Assembly: GCA_964486135.1 (NCBI GenBank)
Contig: CAZAKT010000001.1
Location: forward strand, 22,765-86,764
DNA length: 64,000 bases
Source: UBA4923 sp964486135
Lineage (GTDB): Bacteria; Bacillota; Clostridia; Saccharofermentanales; DTU023
Direction: 5' to 3'
Both the position numbers and the translations under genes were made by a program. The notes beneath the pieces were generated by a model, which had not been told where the DNA came from, did not search any database, and was given only the letters and a program-made list of their open reading frames with translations. Numbering within the stretch: the first letter of the stretch is position 1; every line of letters starts with the position of its first letter. This document shows positions 1 through 8,469 of the stretch, one piece after another.

Positions 1-162
1 TTTGCTTGCGCCTGTAAACCGGTTAGGTTAGAATGTTACGAGCATACTTGCCTTTTGAGTCTTTTGAGATAATTGTGATCTTTCTTGCTTGTAAGCTTGT
101 AATTACATCCATTGATAAAGAACACAATACCCGACAGGTGAAGGCGGAAGGAGTTGCAGGAA
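1..162. other. Upstream intergenic region of ftsZ
   Basis: No coding sequence is convincing here. A 9-bp tandem repeat (CTTTTGAG plus one base) sits at about 52-69. A Shine-Dalgarno run (GGAAGGAG) at 146-153 serves ftsZ. I found no -35/-10 pair with good spacing, so ftsZ may be transcribed from further upstream. Confidence 0.5.
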
Positions 163-1539
163 GTGACTGATTATTCTTTTGATATAGGGATGAGCCGGGG
201 GGTCTACGCTACCATCCGTGTAGTCGGTGTCGGTGGTGGGGGCTGCAATGCCGTCAACCGCATGATTGACGATGGGGTACAGGGGATAGAGTTTATCGCT
301 ATCAACACGGATCACCAGTCCCTGCAAAGTTCGAAGGCGAGTGAAGCCCTTCAGATAGGTGAGAAGGTAACCCGTGGGCTTGGAGCCGGGGCACAGCCGG
401 AGCTGGGACAAAAGGCTGCCGAGGAGAACATCGAGGAGATTTCGAAGGCCTTGGAAGGCTCTGACATGCTCTTCATCACAGCGGGAATGGGAGGGGGTAC
501 CGGTACGGGCGCCGCGCCTATTGTCGCCCAGGTAGCCGACAAGCTTGGTATCCTGACAGTTGGGGTTGTCACGACGCCCTTCAGGTTCGAGGGGTCGCGT
601 CGTCGTCAAAATGCTGAAAAAGGGGTCCGTGAGCTCCAGCAATACGTGGACTCCCTGATTGTGGTCCCCAATGACAAATTACTCGAAATCGCCAGTGACG
701 ATACGACACTTGACGAGGCCTTTGGCCTGGCTGACCGCATTCTCCAGTATGGGGTGTCCAGTATTTCGGATCTGGTCGCCGTTCCCGGCCTGATCAACCT
801 TGACCTGGCAGACGTCAGGCGGGTAATGACCAATGCGGGCGTTTGCCATATGGGGATCGGGCGTGGCAACGGTGAGAGCAGGGCGGCCACGGCCGTCAAG
901 CAGGCCATGACCAGCCCGCTCCTCGAAACGACCATCGACGGGGCGAATAGCATCATCATCAACTTTACCGGCGGCCACGATATGAGGATCAAGGAAATCA
1001 ACGAGGCGGCCTCACAGGTACGCGAAGCGGTTTCTCCTGACGCGGATATTATTTTCGGCGCTGTTGTCGATGAGAATATGCAGGATGATCTGGTGATTAC
1101 CATCATTGCCAGCCGCTTCGGCGAAGGCGCGCAGTCCAGGGTTATGCGGTCCGTACAGACTCAGGTCCCGGCCCCTTCCTTCAGTATTCCCCAGCGCCAG
1201 ACCCAGCCCGCAGCCAGTTCCAGGTCGACCATAGATGACCTGCCCGAATTCCTCCGGCCGCCAAGGGGCGGACAGCCTCAAACCCGCAGCCAGGCATCGG
1301 ATCAGCGGGCGACCGGGTTCAGTCATAGCGGCCAACGTCAAGCTGAACAAGCCATGGCTGATATGATTGACCGGGCAACCGAGCATGCGACCAAACAGAA
1401 TATTACGGCCCCACGCCTGCTTGACGAGGCGCCTGGAGACGATCCCGTGAGAGAACCGGCTTCGCGCCCGCGACAAAGCCGGCAGGAGGGGCGGGTGCTG
1501 CCCTGGTTCCTCCAGGACGATGATCTGGACCGTTCCTGA
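163..1539 (+). CDS. ftsZ: Cell division protein FtsZ, extended C-terminal tail
   Basis: Tubulin-like GTPase that polymerises into the cytokinetic Z ring on the cytoplasmic face of the membrane. The N-terminal nucleotide fold VVGVGGGGCNAVNRMI and the tubulin signature GMGGGTGTGAAPIVA are intact, as is the T7-loop region. A TTG at 154 abuts the Shine-Dalgarno GGAAGGAG, whereas GTG at 163 lies 9 nt after it, so I use GTG; ATG at 190 is a third option. The tail is unusual. A canonical C-terminal peptide (DDLPEFLRPP) occurs near residue 357, about 90 residues before the end, and a second similar motif (LPWFLQDDD) closes the protein. The SepF gene, an expected partner, lies at 59964. Confidence 0.97.
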   Translation: MTDYSFDIGMSRGVYATIRVVGVGGGGCNAVNRMIDDGVQGIEFIAINTDHQSLQSSKASEALQIGEKVTRGLGAGAQPELGQKAAEENIEEISKALEGSDMLFITAGMGGGTGTGAAPIVAQVADKLGILTVGVVTTPFRFEGSRRRQNAEKGVRELQQYVDSLIVVPNDKLLEIASDDTTLDEAFGLADRILQYGVSSISDLVAVPGLINLDLADVRRVMTNAGVCHMGIGRGNGESRAATAVKQAMTSPLLETTIDGANSIIINFTGGHDMRIKEINEAASQVREAVSPDADIIFGAVVDENMQDDLVITIIASRFGEGAQSRVMRSVQTQVPAPSFSIPQRQTQPAASSRSTIDDLPEFLRPPRGGQPQTRSQASDQRATGFSHSGQRQAEQAMADMIDRATEHATKQNITAPRLLDEAPGDDPVREPASRPRQSRQEGRVLPWFLQDDDLDRS

Positions 1540-1540
1540 C

Positions 1541-1618
1541 GCCTGGAGGCCAGGTCAGGCGGTCGACAAGCTTGTCTATCGAATATTTGAAAGCGCGGCC
1601 GGATTCCAGATCCGGCCG
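1541..1618 (+). other. Palindrome-rich ftsZ-nrdR spacer with terminator-like hairpin
   Basis: The spacer holds three self-complementary elements: CGCCTG/CAGGCG arms at about 1542-1562, a perfect 12-bp palindrome GACAAGCTTGTC at 1564-1575, and a 9-bp GC-rich stem (CGGCCGGAT/ATCCGGCCG, 5-nt loop) at 1596-1618. The last resembles a terminator stem but has no good U-run. It may attenuate or only end part of ftsZ transcription. Confidence 0.4.
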
Positions 1619-1656
1619 ACTTGTCTGCCTACCAGGCCCAAAGCGGAAAGGAGGGG

Positions 1657-2148
1657 ATGACAATCAAGTGTCCAAACTGTGAAGGCAATGACGACCGGGT
1701 TGTCGATTCGCGTCCATCTGATGACGGGAGCTCCATCCGACGAAGGCGGGAGTGCCTCTTGTGCGGTGGCCGGTTCACAACCTACGAGAAAATTGAAGAC
1801 ATGCCCCTTATGGTTATCAAGAAGGATGGAAGCCGGCAGGCCTTTGATCGGCAAAAACTCCTGAATGGGATCATGAAGAGCTGTGAAAAGAGGCCGGTGA
1901 CGACAGAGCAGATAGAGGCTTTGATTGATAATGTGGAGCGGGCTGCCGGCAATGCTTTAAAACGTGAAATTTCGAGCTCGGAAATCGGCGAATTGGTTCT
2001 TGGTCAACTGCGGGGGATAGATGAGGTCGCCTATATCCGCTTCGCTTCGGTTTACCGGGCTTTTCGCGACATCCGATCATTTGTGTATGAGATTTCCCGA
2101 CTTCTTGGGGAGGAAGGGGAGGACTTGGGTAAGGGGCTGGAGGGCTAG
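1657..2148 (+). CDS. nrdR: Transcriptional repressor NrdR
   Basis: Zinc-finger/ATP-cone regulator that represses ribonucleotide reductase genes when dATP is high. The protein opens MTIKCPNC, has the second zinc pair CLLC about 30 residues later, then an ATP-cone from roughly residue 49. The length of 163 aa is close to the family norm of about 150-160. A longer frame opens at TTG 1621, but NrdR proteins begin just before the first CxxC, and AAAGGAGG lies immediately upstream of ATG 1657, with rather short spacing. It is followed 2 bp later by the response regulator, suggesting co-transcription. No nrd gene is in the window. Confidence 0.95.
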   Translation: MTIKCPNCEGNDDRVVDSRPSDDGSSIRRRRECLLCGGRFTTYEKIEDMPLMVIKKDGSRQAFDRQKLLNGIMKSCEKRPVTTEQIEALIDNVERAAGNALKREISSSEIGELVLGQLRGIDEVAYIRFASVYRAFRDIRSFVYEISRLLGEEGEDLGKGLEG

Positions 2149-2150
2149 CA

Positions 2151-2876
2151 ATGGAAGATGCCAGGCGTGTATTGATCGTCGACGACGATAAACATATCAG
2201 TGAATTGCTGAAACTCTATTTTGAAAAGGATGGCTTTGAGGTAAGTTCCTGCTACACTGGGGACGCGGTTATGCCCATGGTCCGCGCGGTCTCCCCCCAT
2301 GTGATCATCCTCGACCTCATGTTGCCCGGAGTGAGCGGTTTTGACATCATGCGGGAGCTCCGCCGTGAATCTGATGTTCCGGTACTTATGCTGACGGCCC
2401 GAAGCGATACGCTCGATAAAATTATCGGCCTGGAGCTCGGGGCCGACGACTATATCCTGAAGCCTTTCGATCCCAAGGAACTCCTGGCCCGGGTCAAAGC
2501 TGTCCTCAGGCGCTTCCGTTCCTCGCCGCTCCCGGATATCCTGGAGGGCAAGAAGGATGATGTCGTCATTTATCAAGACCTCATCGTCGACCGGATCCGC
2601 TACACGGTGCGGATCGGTCAGGAGGAGGTCGATATGCCGCCCAAGGAATTGGAGTTGCTCTTCTTTCTTGCCTCCCATCCCAACCGGGTGTTCACCCGCG
2701 ACCAGATCCTTGAGCACATCTGGGGCATGGATTACTACGGGGAGCAGCGCACGGTGGATGTCCATATCAAGCGTATCCGGGAAAAGCTCGATATCATTGA
2801 ACATCCGCTCTGGCAGATCAAGACAGTCTGGAGCGTTGGCTACAAGTTTGAGGTGAAGGATCCGGACGGGACGTGA
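2151..2876 (+). CDS. OmpR/PhoB-family response regulator
   Basis: DNA-binding partner of the histidine kinase that follows. The receiver domain (residues about 5-120) has the acidic pocket VDDD, the phospho-acceptor Asp in VIILDLMLPG, the Thr/Ser switch region MLTARSD and the conserved Lys in ILKPFDP. A winged-helix output domain (about 140-235) carries the usual RTVDVHIKRIREKL helix. Stop and start overlap by 4 bp (GTGA) with the kinase gene. The target is unknown, but the HtrA-like gene directly downstream of the pair is a natural candidate, as in CssRS/HtrA-type stress circuits (inference). Confidence 0.93.
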   Translation: MEDARRVLIVDDDKHISELLKLYFEKDGFEVSSCYTGDAVMPMVRAVSPHVIILDLMLPGVSGFDIMRELRRESDVPVLMLTARSDTLDKIIGLELGADDYILKPFDPKELLARVKAVLRRFRSSPLPDILEGKKDDVVIYQDLIVDRIRYTVRIGQEEVDMPPKELELLFFLASHPNRVFTRDQILEHIWGMDYYGEQRTVDVHIKRIREKLDIIEHPLWQIKTVWSVGYKFEVKDPDGT

Positions 2877-4411
2877 GACGAAGACTGTCGATCTACGCGC
2901 GGACCCTCCTGAAGATATCCGCGGCCATCCTGGTCATCTTCATCGTTCTGGCGACCGTTTATGGGGCTGTATACAGTATTTCATCAGATTATCAGAGGAA
3001 GGAGGAGCTGAGGCGCAATGCCGTCGAGCTGTCCAACCTGACGGAGGACAGGATGGATGCAGGCCATACGACCTTTACCAGTACGGACATCACCGGGCAC
3101 ATTGCCTTTGCGGCCCGGTCGACCGGCGCCTTTGTCTGGATCGTCAACGCCCATGGGGCCATCATCTACCATACCGGCATACCCGCCGATACCATCGCCC
3201 AGATGGAAAGAAGCGGTGAACTTCCCGGTGGAGACCCCCTCCTGCCGACCGAGGCCCGGAACTCGATCCGTGCCGTTTATTGTGAAGCGGGGAATAAGAC
3301 GGGCTTTTCGTCACTCCTGACGGATTCGGCCGGCTGGCTTATCGCCAGTTCACCACTGGGCGTTCATGGAGACCTCTACACGGGTGAGGTCATCCTCTTG
3401 AAACACCAGCGGCCTGAAAGTCTGGTCTCCTTTCTGCGTGAGCATAATGTGCCCATCTCCTTCTCCCTTGCCTTCCTGCTTTCCTTGGCCATTATCATCT
3501 GGCTTTCCCGTGATATTACCCGGCCAATATCCGAGTTGGCCAAGACGGCCAATTCCGTCTACGCGGGTGACTTGTCCGCCCGGGTAACACTGAGGGGGGA
3601 TAAGAGGACCCTCACCCTGGATGAGGAAGAGGCGGAAGAGGAGAAGGCTGGGGGCCATCCGCACGAGGACGATTTGACAAGACTTGTGCGCACTTTCAAT
3701 ACCTTGATCGCGACCTTCGAGGAGCGCGAACAGCAACACTCCGAATTTCTGGGCAATGTATCCCACGATCTTCGAACGCCTGTGACATCGATCGGCGGCT
3801 TTGTCGAGGGTATGCGTGACGGCACCATTCCAAAGGAAAGATACGCTTATTACCTGGACATCATCAAGGATGAGACGGACAGGCTCAAGCGGCTGATCGA
3901 CGATCTCTTTGAGGGCAAGGGCCTGGATGACTCAAAGGGGTTGAAGCAAGAGGTGTTCGACCTCTACGAATTGGTTTGCCAGGTCAAGCAGTCCTTCGAG
4001 CCCATGCTTTTTGAAAAAAATATTGATTTGGAGATCAACTGCGATCACCGCTTTGATGGCCCCCTTCGGGCTGTCGGGGATCGGGGCCAACTAACGCGTG
4101 TGCTGAACAATATTATCGCAAACGCGGTGAGGTATACGCCGCAAAGGGGCCTTATCCTGGTGAGCCTGGAGGTTGGGGACCGCTTCATCAGTGTTTCGGT
4201 TGACGATAACGGTCCCGGTATTCCAGCCGAAGATCTCCCACACATCTTTGATCGTTTCTACAAGGCCGACAAATCACGCGGCGGGGAAGGTTCAGGCTTG
4301 GGGCTTTACATCGCGCGCGCCCTGATCAAGCGCCACGGCCAGGAAATAGAGGCCGCCAGATCGACCCGGCTGGGCGGGGCCCGGATCAGCTTTACAGTGG
4401 CCCGCCCCTGA
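2873..4411 (+). CDS. Membrane sensor histidine kinase (HAMP, HisKA, HATPase)
   Basis: Senses an envelope signal and phosphorylates the adjacent regulator. Two TM helices (about 12-34 and 178-200) flank an extracytoplasmic sensor of about 140 residues. A HAMP segment follows (SRDITRPISELAKTAN). Between HAMP and the H-box lies an unusual acidic insert (TLDEEEAEEEKAGG). The phospho-acceptor His is in NVSHDLRTPVTSIGGF. The ATPase has the N-box NNIIANAVRYTP, DNGPGIP and GSGLGLYIA. The GTG start overlaps the regulator stop. The sensor domain is not one I recognise, so the signal cannot be assigned. Confidence 0.93.
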   Translation: MRRRLSIYARTLLKISAAILVIFIVLATVYGAVYSISSDYQRKEELRRNAVELSNLTEDRMDAGHTTFTSTDITGHIAFAARSTGAFVWIVNAHGAIIYHTGIPADTIAQMERSGELPGGDPLLPTEARNSIRAVYCEAGNKTGFSSLLTDSAGWLIASSPLGVHGDLYTGEVILLKHQRPESLVSFLREHNVPISFSLAFLLSLAIIIWLSRDITRPISELAKTANSVYAGDLSARVTLRGDKRTLTLDEEEAEEEKAGGHPHEDDLTRLVRTFNTLIATFEEREQQHSEFLGNVSHDLRTPVTSIGGFVEGMRDGTIPKERYAYYLDIIKDETDRLKRLIDDLFEGKGLDDSKGLKQEVFDLYELVCQVKQSFEPMLFEKNIDLEINCDHRFDGPLRAVGDRGQLTRVLNNIIANAVRYTPQRGLILVSLEVGDRFISVSVDDNGPGIPAEDLPHIFDRFYKADKSRGGEGSGLGLYIARALIKRHGQEIEAARSTRLGGARISFTVARP

Positions 4412-4430
4412 CCCGCCCCTTTGCAGGGCT

Positions 4431-4440
4431 CTGTTAACAG
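4431..4440. promoter_or_regulatory. 10-bp palindrome and AT-rich patch upstream of the HtrA-like gene
   Basis: CTGTTAACAG at 4431-4440 is a perfect palindrome, followed by an AT-rich stretch (TATAAATAAT from 4447) that could include a -10 element. It lies between the two-component genes and the HtrA-like gene and could be a separate promoter/operator. No clear -35 is present at standard spacing. Confidence 0.3.
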
Positions 4441-4499
4441 AATGGCTATAAATAATCGCTAGACTACATAAAAATCCTAAAGTGGGGAGGAGCAATAAC

Positions 4500-5714
4500 A
4501 TGGGGAAGGACAGGAGAGGATTAATCATTCTGATCGCCGTATTCCTGCTTGCGGCCCTGCTGATCCCCCTATCCTGTCCCGGCCGGGGTTCGGAGGAAAC
4601 CGAGCCGTCCACCGAGAGCACGACCTCCAGCTCAACGCCGAAGCTGACGACCTCTACAAGGACCTTGACCACGACGCCCCCCTCGACAAGGAGCTCGGAA
4701 CCGGTTACTGAACCAGACCCGGTCGACCAGGATCCCAAATCCTCCCCGGAGGAAATCTTCGAGGCTGTCGCTCCCTCGGTGGTCTCCGTCCATGTGACCA
4801 TTCCGGCATCCTCACTCTATTCGAAGCGGGAGGAATTCTTCTCCGGCCTGATCATCGATGAATCAGGTATCATCGTCACCTGCTACAGCTTGCTTGAACG
4901 CGCGCTTGATTATAAGGGGAGCCTGCTGGCGGATGCCTCGATCCGGATTTATACCCGCGGGTCAAATGAGGTGTTTTCAGCCTCACTCCTGGGCTTCCAC
5001 TCCCTGGCGGACCTGGCCCTCCTCAAGATAAAGGAGGGGGACGGAGAGGAATTCCCCGCCCTTCCCCTGGCCAAGGCCCCCGATCTCGCTATCGGGAGTC
5101 AGGTCTACGCTGTCGGTTATCCACCTTCCATGGTCAGGGAGGGTGGATTCTCCATGGGCCACATCACCTCACTTTACCGGACATCCTTTGAGGAGGACGG
5201 TTCCCCCGTCGGCTTGATTGAAACAAGTATCGCGACCTTGTCGATCTACGCCGGCAGCCCCCTGGTCAACCCTGACGGCCAGGTGGTCGCCCTGGCCAGT
5301 GGTTATCTGAAGCGGATCTACTCGCAAAACCAGGGTTACGCCGTTCCCTCCCCTGTTGTGGCCGATGTGGTCGAGAGAATACTGGCCGCGCCTGACCAGT
5401 CGCCGGATATAAAGGCTGAGTTGGGTATTACGGTTCTGGGCGATGAGGACGCGGAGGAACTACGTGAAAGATTCGGCTATCCGGCGGGGCTCTATATAAA
5501 TTACGTCAAGCCGGAAAGCGCCGCCTATACAGCGGGTCTGGATACGGATGATATCCTCCTTAGCATAAACGGGGAAGCCATGGAGGTGACAAGAGATTTC
5601 CTCACTTTCATGGACGGCCAAGTGGTAGGGACCCTGGTTGAAATGACCCTGTTCAGGCCATCAGATGGGAGGACCCTGATTAAAAGTTGCTATCTTCTTG
5701 AGGCTTCGCCGTGA
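4500..5714 (+). CDS. HtrA-like trypsin-fold/PDZ protein lacking catalytic His and Ser
   Basis: Membrane-anchored DegP/HtrA homologue, probably outside the cytoplasm: an N-terminal hydrophobic segment (about 7-27), a Ser/Thr/Pro-rich linker, a trypsin-like domain (about 75-290) and a C-terminal PDZ domain (about 300-400). Against the family pattern, the His motif is VTCYSLLE with Ser130 where His should be, and the GNSGGPL motif reads IYAGSPL with Ala251 in place of the nucleophile; Asp171 (SLADLALLKI) remains. It should therefore be proteolytically inactive and act as a peptide-binding or scaffold protein (inference). Start: ATG 4500, 7 nt after GGGGAGGAG. It overlaps nth by 4 bp. Confidence 0.88.
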   Translation: MGKDRRGLIILIAVFLLAALLIPLSCPGRGSEETEPSTESTTSSSTPKLTTSTRTLTTTPPSTRSSEPVTEPDPVDQDPKSSPEEIFEAVAPSVVSVHVTIPASSLYSKREEFFSGLIIDESGIIVTCYSLLERALDYKGSLLADASIRIYTRGSNEVFSASLLGFHSLADLALLKIKEGDGEEFPALPLAKAPDLAIGSQVYAVGYPPSMVREGGFSMGHITSLYRTSFEEDGSPVGLIETSIATLSIYAGSPLVNPDGQVVALASGYLKRIYSQNQGYAVPSPVVADVVERILAAPDQSPDIKAELGITVLGDEDAEELRERFGYPAGLYINYVKPESAAYTAGLDTDDILLSINGEAMEVTRDFLTFMDGQVVGTLVEMTLFRPSDGRTLIKSCYLLEASP

Positions 5715-6385
5715 GCCGGCTTTCAAAGGTCGGACGGGCCCGCGACATTGCGGACCTTTTGTTGGCGCGCTATCCCGAGGCCAGTTGCACCCTCTCGCAC
5801 CGATCCCCCTGGGAGCTGCTTGTGGGTGCCATCCTGGCCTCCCAATGTACGGACGAGCGTGTAAACAGGATTACACCTGCCCTCTTTACCCGTTATCCCG
5901 ATGCGGAGGCCATGGCCGGGGCCGAACTGGGAGAGCTTGAGGGGCTGATCCGGAGCTGTGGTCTTTTCCGGTCGAAGGCGCGGGCCCTGATCGGAAGCGC
6001 CCAGGCGATCCTGGACCAGCACGGGGGGCGGGTGCCTTCTTCAGCCCCCGCCCTGATGGAACTGCCCGGTGTCGGCCGCAAGATTGCCAATCTGCTTATG
6101 GGCGACGCCTTCGGGGCCCAGGCGGTTGTTGTCGACACACATTGCGCCAGGATAAGCCATCTGATCGGCTTCACTGACAGCGATAAACCACTAAGGATCG
6201 AGCGGGACCTGATGGATCAACTGCCGGAGGACTTGTGGACCCTATGGGGCCACCTTATGGTCGCCCACGGACGGGTACTCTGCCGGGCCCGCTGCCGGGA
6301 CTGCCTTGCCTGTCCCATCCGCCAACTTTGCCGCTATGGAGCGGCCGTCGATCCTGCTTCCGGAAAAGAGGGCGATTGTGTCTGA
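5711..6385 (+). CDS. nth: Endonuclease III
   Basis: Base-excision repair DNA glycosylase/AP lyase for oxidised pyrimidines. The helix-hairpin-helix motif ELPGVGRKIAN contains the catalytic Lys, and the catalytic Asp follows in VVVDTHCARI. Four cysteines in the exact C-x6-C-x2-C-x5-C spacing at the C-terminus bind a 4Fe-4S cluster. At 224 aa the length is normal. The GTG start overlaps the upstream stop (GTGA), so it is probably co-transcribed with the HtrA-like gene and recG. Confidence 0.96.
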   Translation: MSRLSKVGRARDIADLLLARYPEASCTLSHRSPWELLVGAILASQCTDERVNRITPALFTRYPDAEAMAGAELGELEGLIRSCGLFRSKARALIGSAQAILDQHGGRVPSSAPALMELPGVGRKIANLLMGDAFGAQAVVVDTHCARISHLIGFTDSDKPLRIERDLMDQLPEDLWTLWGHLMVAHGRVLCRARCRDCLACPIRQLCRYGAAVDPASGKEGDCV

Positions 6386-8459
6386 GCCGGGAAGGGAGGA
6401 CTGGCTGGGTCAGAGGCCAGGGGTTCTTCCCGGTATTTCGGACAAGAGGGAGCGGCTTTTTTCCAAGCTGGGCATCGAAAGCATAGGTGAACTCCTTTGG
6501 CACCTGCCCCGATCCTACGAAAATTGGCAGGATCGCCTGTCCGTCAGCTCATTGCGAAGCGGGGAGATCGCTGTATTCGAAGCGGTAGTCGAGAATGTCC
6601 CTTCCCTCTCCAGGCGGGGGAAATTGACCTACACGCGTGCCCGGCTTGCCGATGACAGCGGATCAATCCAGGCGGTCTGGTTCAACCAGCCCTGGGTCGC
6701 CAACCAGATCCGGAGGGGGGAAGCCTATATCTTTCGGGGCAGGATTGAGAGCGGCCGGGGCCGGTCTGTCGTCAATCCGGAATTTCGTCCGGCGGACCAG
6801 GCTGCCAACCTGCCCCCCCTCCTGCCGGTTTATCCCCTGACGGCAGGCCTCTTCCAGTCCAATATCAGGCAGGCAGTCTCGGCTGCCCTGAAGAAGCCGG
6901 GCCTCCACTTTGAAGAGACCTTGCCGGCCGCCATCCGCCGGGAGGGGAAGTTGGCCACGGCCGATTTTTCCATCCGGCGCATTCATTTCCCCGCTGACCT
7001 CCATGAGGTGGACTTGGCCCGGCGACGCCTGGCCTTTGAGGAACTCTTTTTAGTCCTGGCGGGGCTTCGCGCCCTGAAAGCTGGCCGGCAGAAGGTAAAG
7101 GGACCGGCCATGAGGGTGGAAAAAGAGACAGGAGAAAAGCTGGACCAGCTGCTTGTCGGACTGCCTTACGATTTGACCCCCTCCCAGCGATCGACTGTGG
7201 AAGCCATCCTGGATGACTACCGCAGGCAGAAACCGGCCAACCGCCTCATACAAGGTGATGTCGGTTCGGGCAAGACGGTCGTGGCCGCCGCCGCCATGGC
7301 TGTGGCCTGCTGGGAGGGCTATCAGTCGGTGCTCCTGGCGCCGACAACGATTCTGGCGGACCAGCATGCCCGGACAGTCGCGGACCTGCTGGAGGGGAGC
7401 GGCCTTGAGATCGCCTTGCTCACGGGGGCCGTGCCCCCCTCCAAACGACGGCTTTTGCTCCAGGGATTGGCCGACGGGACCATCGACATCCTGATCGGGA
7501 CCCACGCCATACTTGAGCAGGATGTCGTCTTCTCGAAACTGGCTTGCTGTGTGACGGATGAGCAGCATCGCTTCGGTGTCAGGCAGCGTCTTAGCTTGAC
7601 GGGGAGGGGGGATCTGCATCCCCACGTTTTGGTTATGTCGGCCACCCCCATTCCCAGGACCCTGGCCATGATTCTGTACGGGGACCTTGACATATCGGAG
7701 ATAAGGGATATGCCTCAAGGCCGCCTGCCCGTCAAGACCTATACAGCGACTGAAAAGGACAGGCCGCGCATCGATCGCATGATCAGGGGAGAGGTGGAAA
7801 AGGGGGGGAAGGTTTATGTGGTCTGTCCCACCATTGAGGAGGCCGAGGGGCTGGATCTTCAATCGGCGGAGGCCATCTACGAAAGACTGTCAGGACAGGT
7901 CTTCAGTGACAGGCGGGTCGCTCTCCTGCACGGTCGCCTGAAAGCGAAGGAAAAGGCCGAGGTCATGGCTGCCTTTGGCCGCGGGGAAATCGATATCCTG
8001 GTGTCGACAACCGTCATTGAGGTCGGGATAGACCAACCGGAGGCAACCCTGCTCCTGGTCGAGAACGCGGAACGGTTTGGTCTGTCACAGCTCCATCAAT
8101 TGCGGGGTCGGGTCGGCCGGTCACAGCTTCAATCCTACTGTGTCCTGGTAAGCGACAGCGAGGATCCCCTGATCAAGCGGCGGCTGAGGGCGCTTTGCAA
8201 AAACCACAGCGGTTTTGCCATTGCGGAGGAGGACCTGAAACTGAGGGGGCCGGGTGACTTGTTCGGTATGCAACAACATGGTCTTCCCGACTTCAAGATC
8301 GCGAATCTCTATGAGGATAGCCAACTCCTGAAGGAAGCAGCCGCCGCCTCCGAAAGCATTTTCAGGGATGATCCCGATCTGAAGAAGCCGGAAAACAGCA
8401 GGATCCTGGAAGCCTTCCGGTCGCGCTACGGTGATCGCCTGTCACGACCAGGCTTATAA
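6378..8459 (+). CDS. recG: ATP-dependent DNA helicase RecG
   Basis: Branch-migration helicase that remodels stalled forks and Holliday junctions. An N-terminal wedge/OB domain precedes the helicase core, with Walker A GDVGSGKTVV, a DEQH box (VTDEQHRFGV), motif III MSATPIPRT and motif VI QLRGRVGRS. The open frame extends back to 6306 inside nth, but GTG 6378 has a Shine-Dalgarno (GAGGG) 5 nt upstream and gives 693 aa, the usual length; ATG 6336 has no such site. It overlaps nth by 8 bp, and recG-rsmD-coaD is a conserved Firmicutes order. Confidence 0.96.
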   Translation: MSEPGREDWLGQRPGVLPGISDKRERLFSKLGIESIGELLWHLPRSYENWQDRLSVSSLRSGEIAVFEAVVENVPSLSRRGKLTYTRARLADDSGSIQAVWFNQPWVANQIRRGEAYIFRGRIESGRGRSVVNPEFRPADQAANLPPLLPVYPLTAGLFQSNIRQAVSAALKKPGLHFEETLPAAIRREGKLATADFSIRRIHFPADLHEVDLARRRLAFEELFLVLAGLRALKAGRQKVKGPAMRVEKETGEKLDQLLVGLPYDLTPSQRSTVEAILDDYRRQKPANRLIQGDVGSGKTVVAAAAMAVACWEGYQSVLLAPTTILADQHARTVADLLEGSGLEIALLTGAVPPSKRRLLLQGLADGTIDILIGTHAILEQDVVFSKLACCVTDEQHRFGVRQRLSLTGRGDLHPHVLVMSATPIPRTLAMILYGDLDISEIRDMPQGRLPVKTYTATEKDRPRIDRMIRGEVEKGGKVYVVCPTIEEAEGLDLQSAEAIYERLSGQVFSDRRVALLHGRLKAKEKAEVMAAFGRGEIDILVSTTVIEVGIDQPEATLLLVENAERFGLSQLHQLRGRVGRSQLQSYCVLVSDSEDPLIKRRLRALCKNHSGFAIAEEDLKLRGPGDLFGMQQHGLPDFKIANLYEDSQLLKEAAAASESIFRDDPDLKKPENSRILEAFRSRYGDRLSRPGL

Positions 8460-8469
8460 GGGGGAACTT

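Noticed and set aside
7050..7862. Minus-strand frame of 270 codons opposite recG
   Set aside because: Shadow of the helicase gene; low-complexity Gly/Arg/His composition and no start signal.
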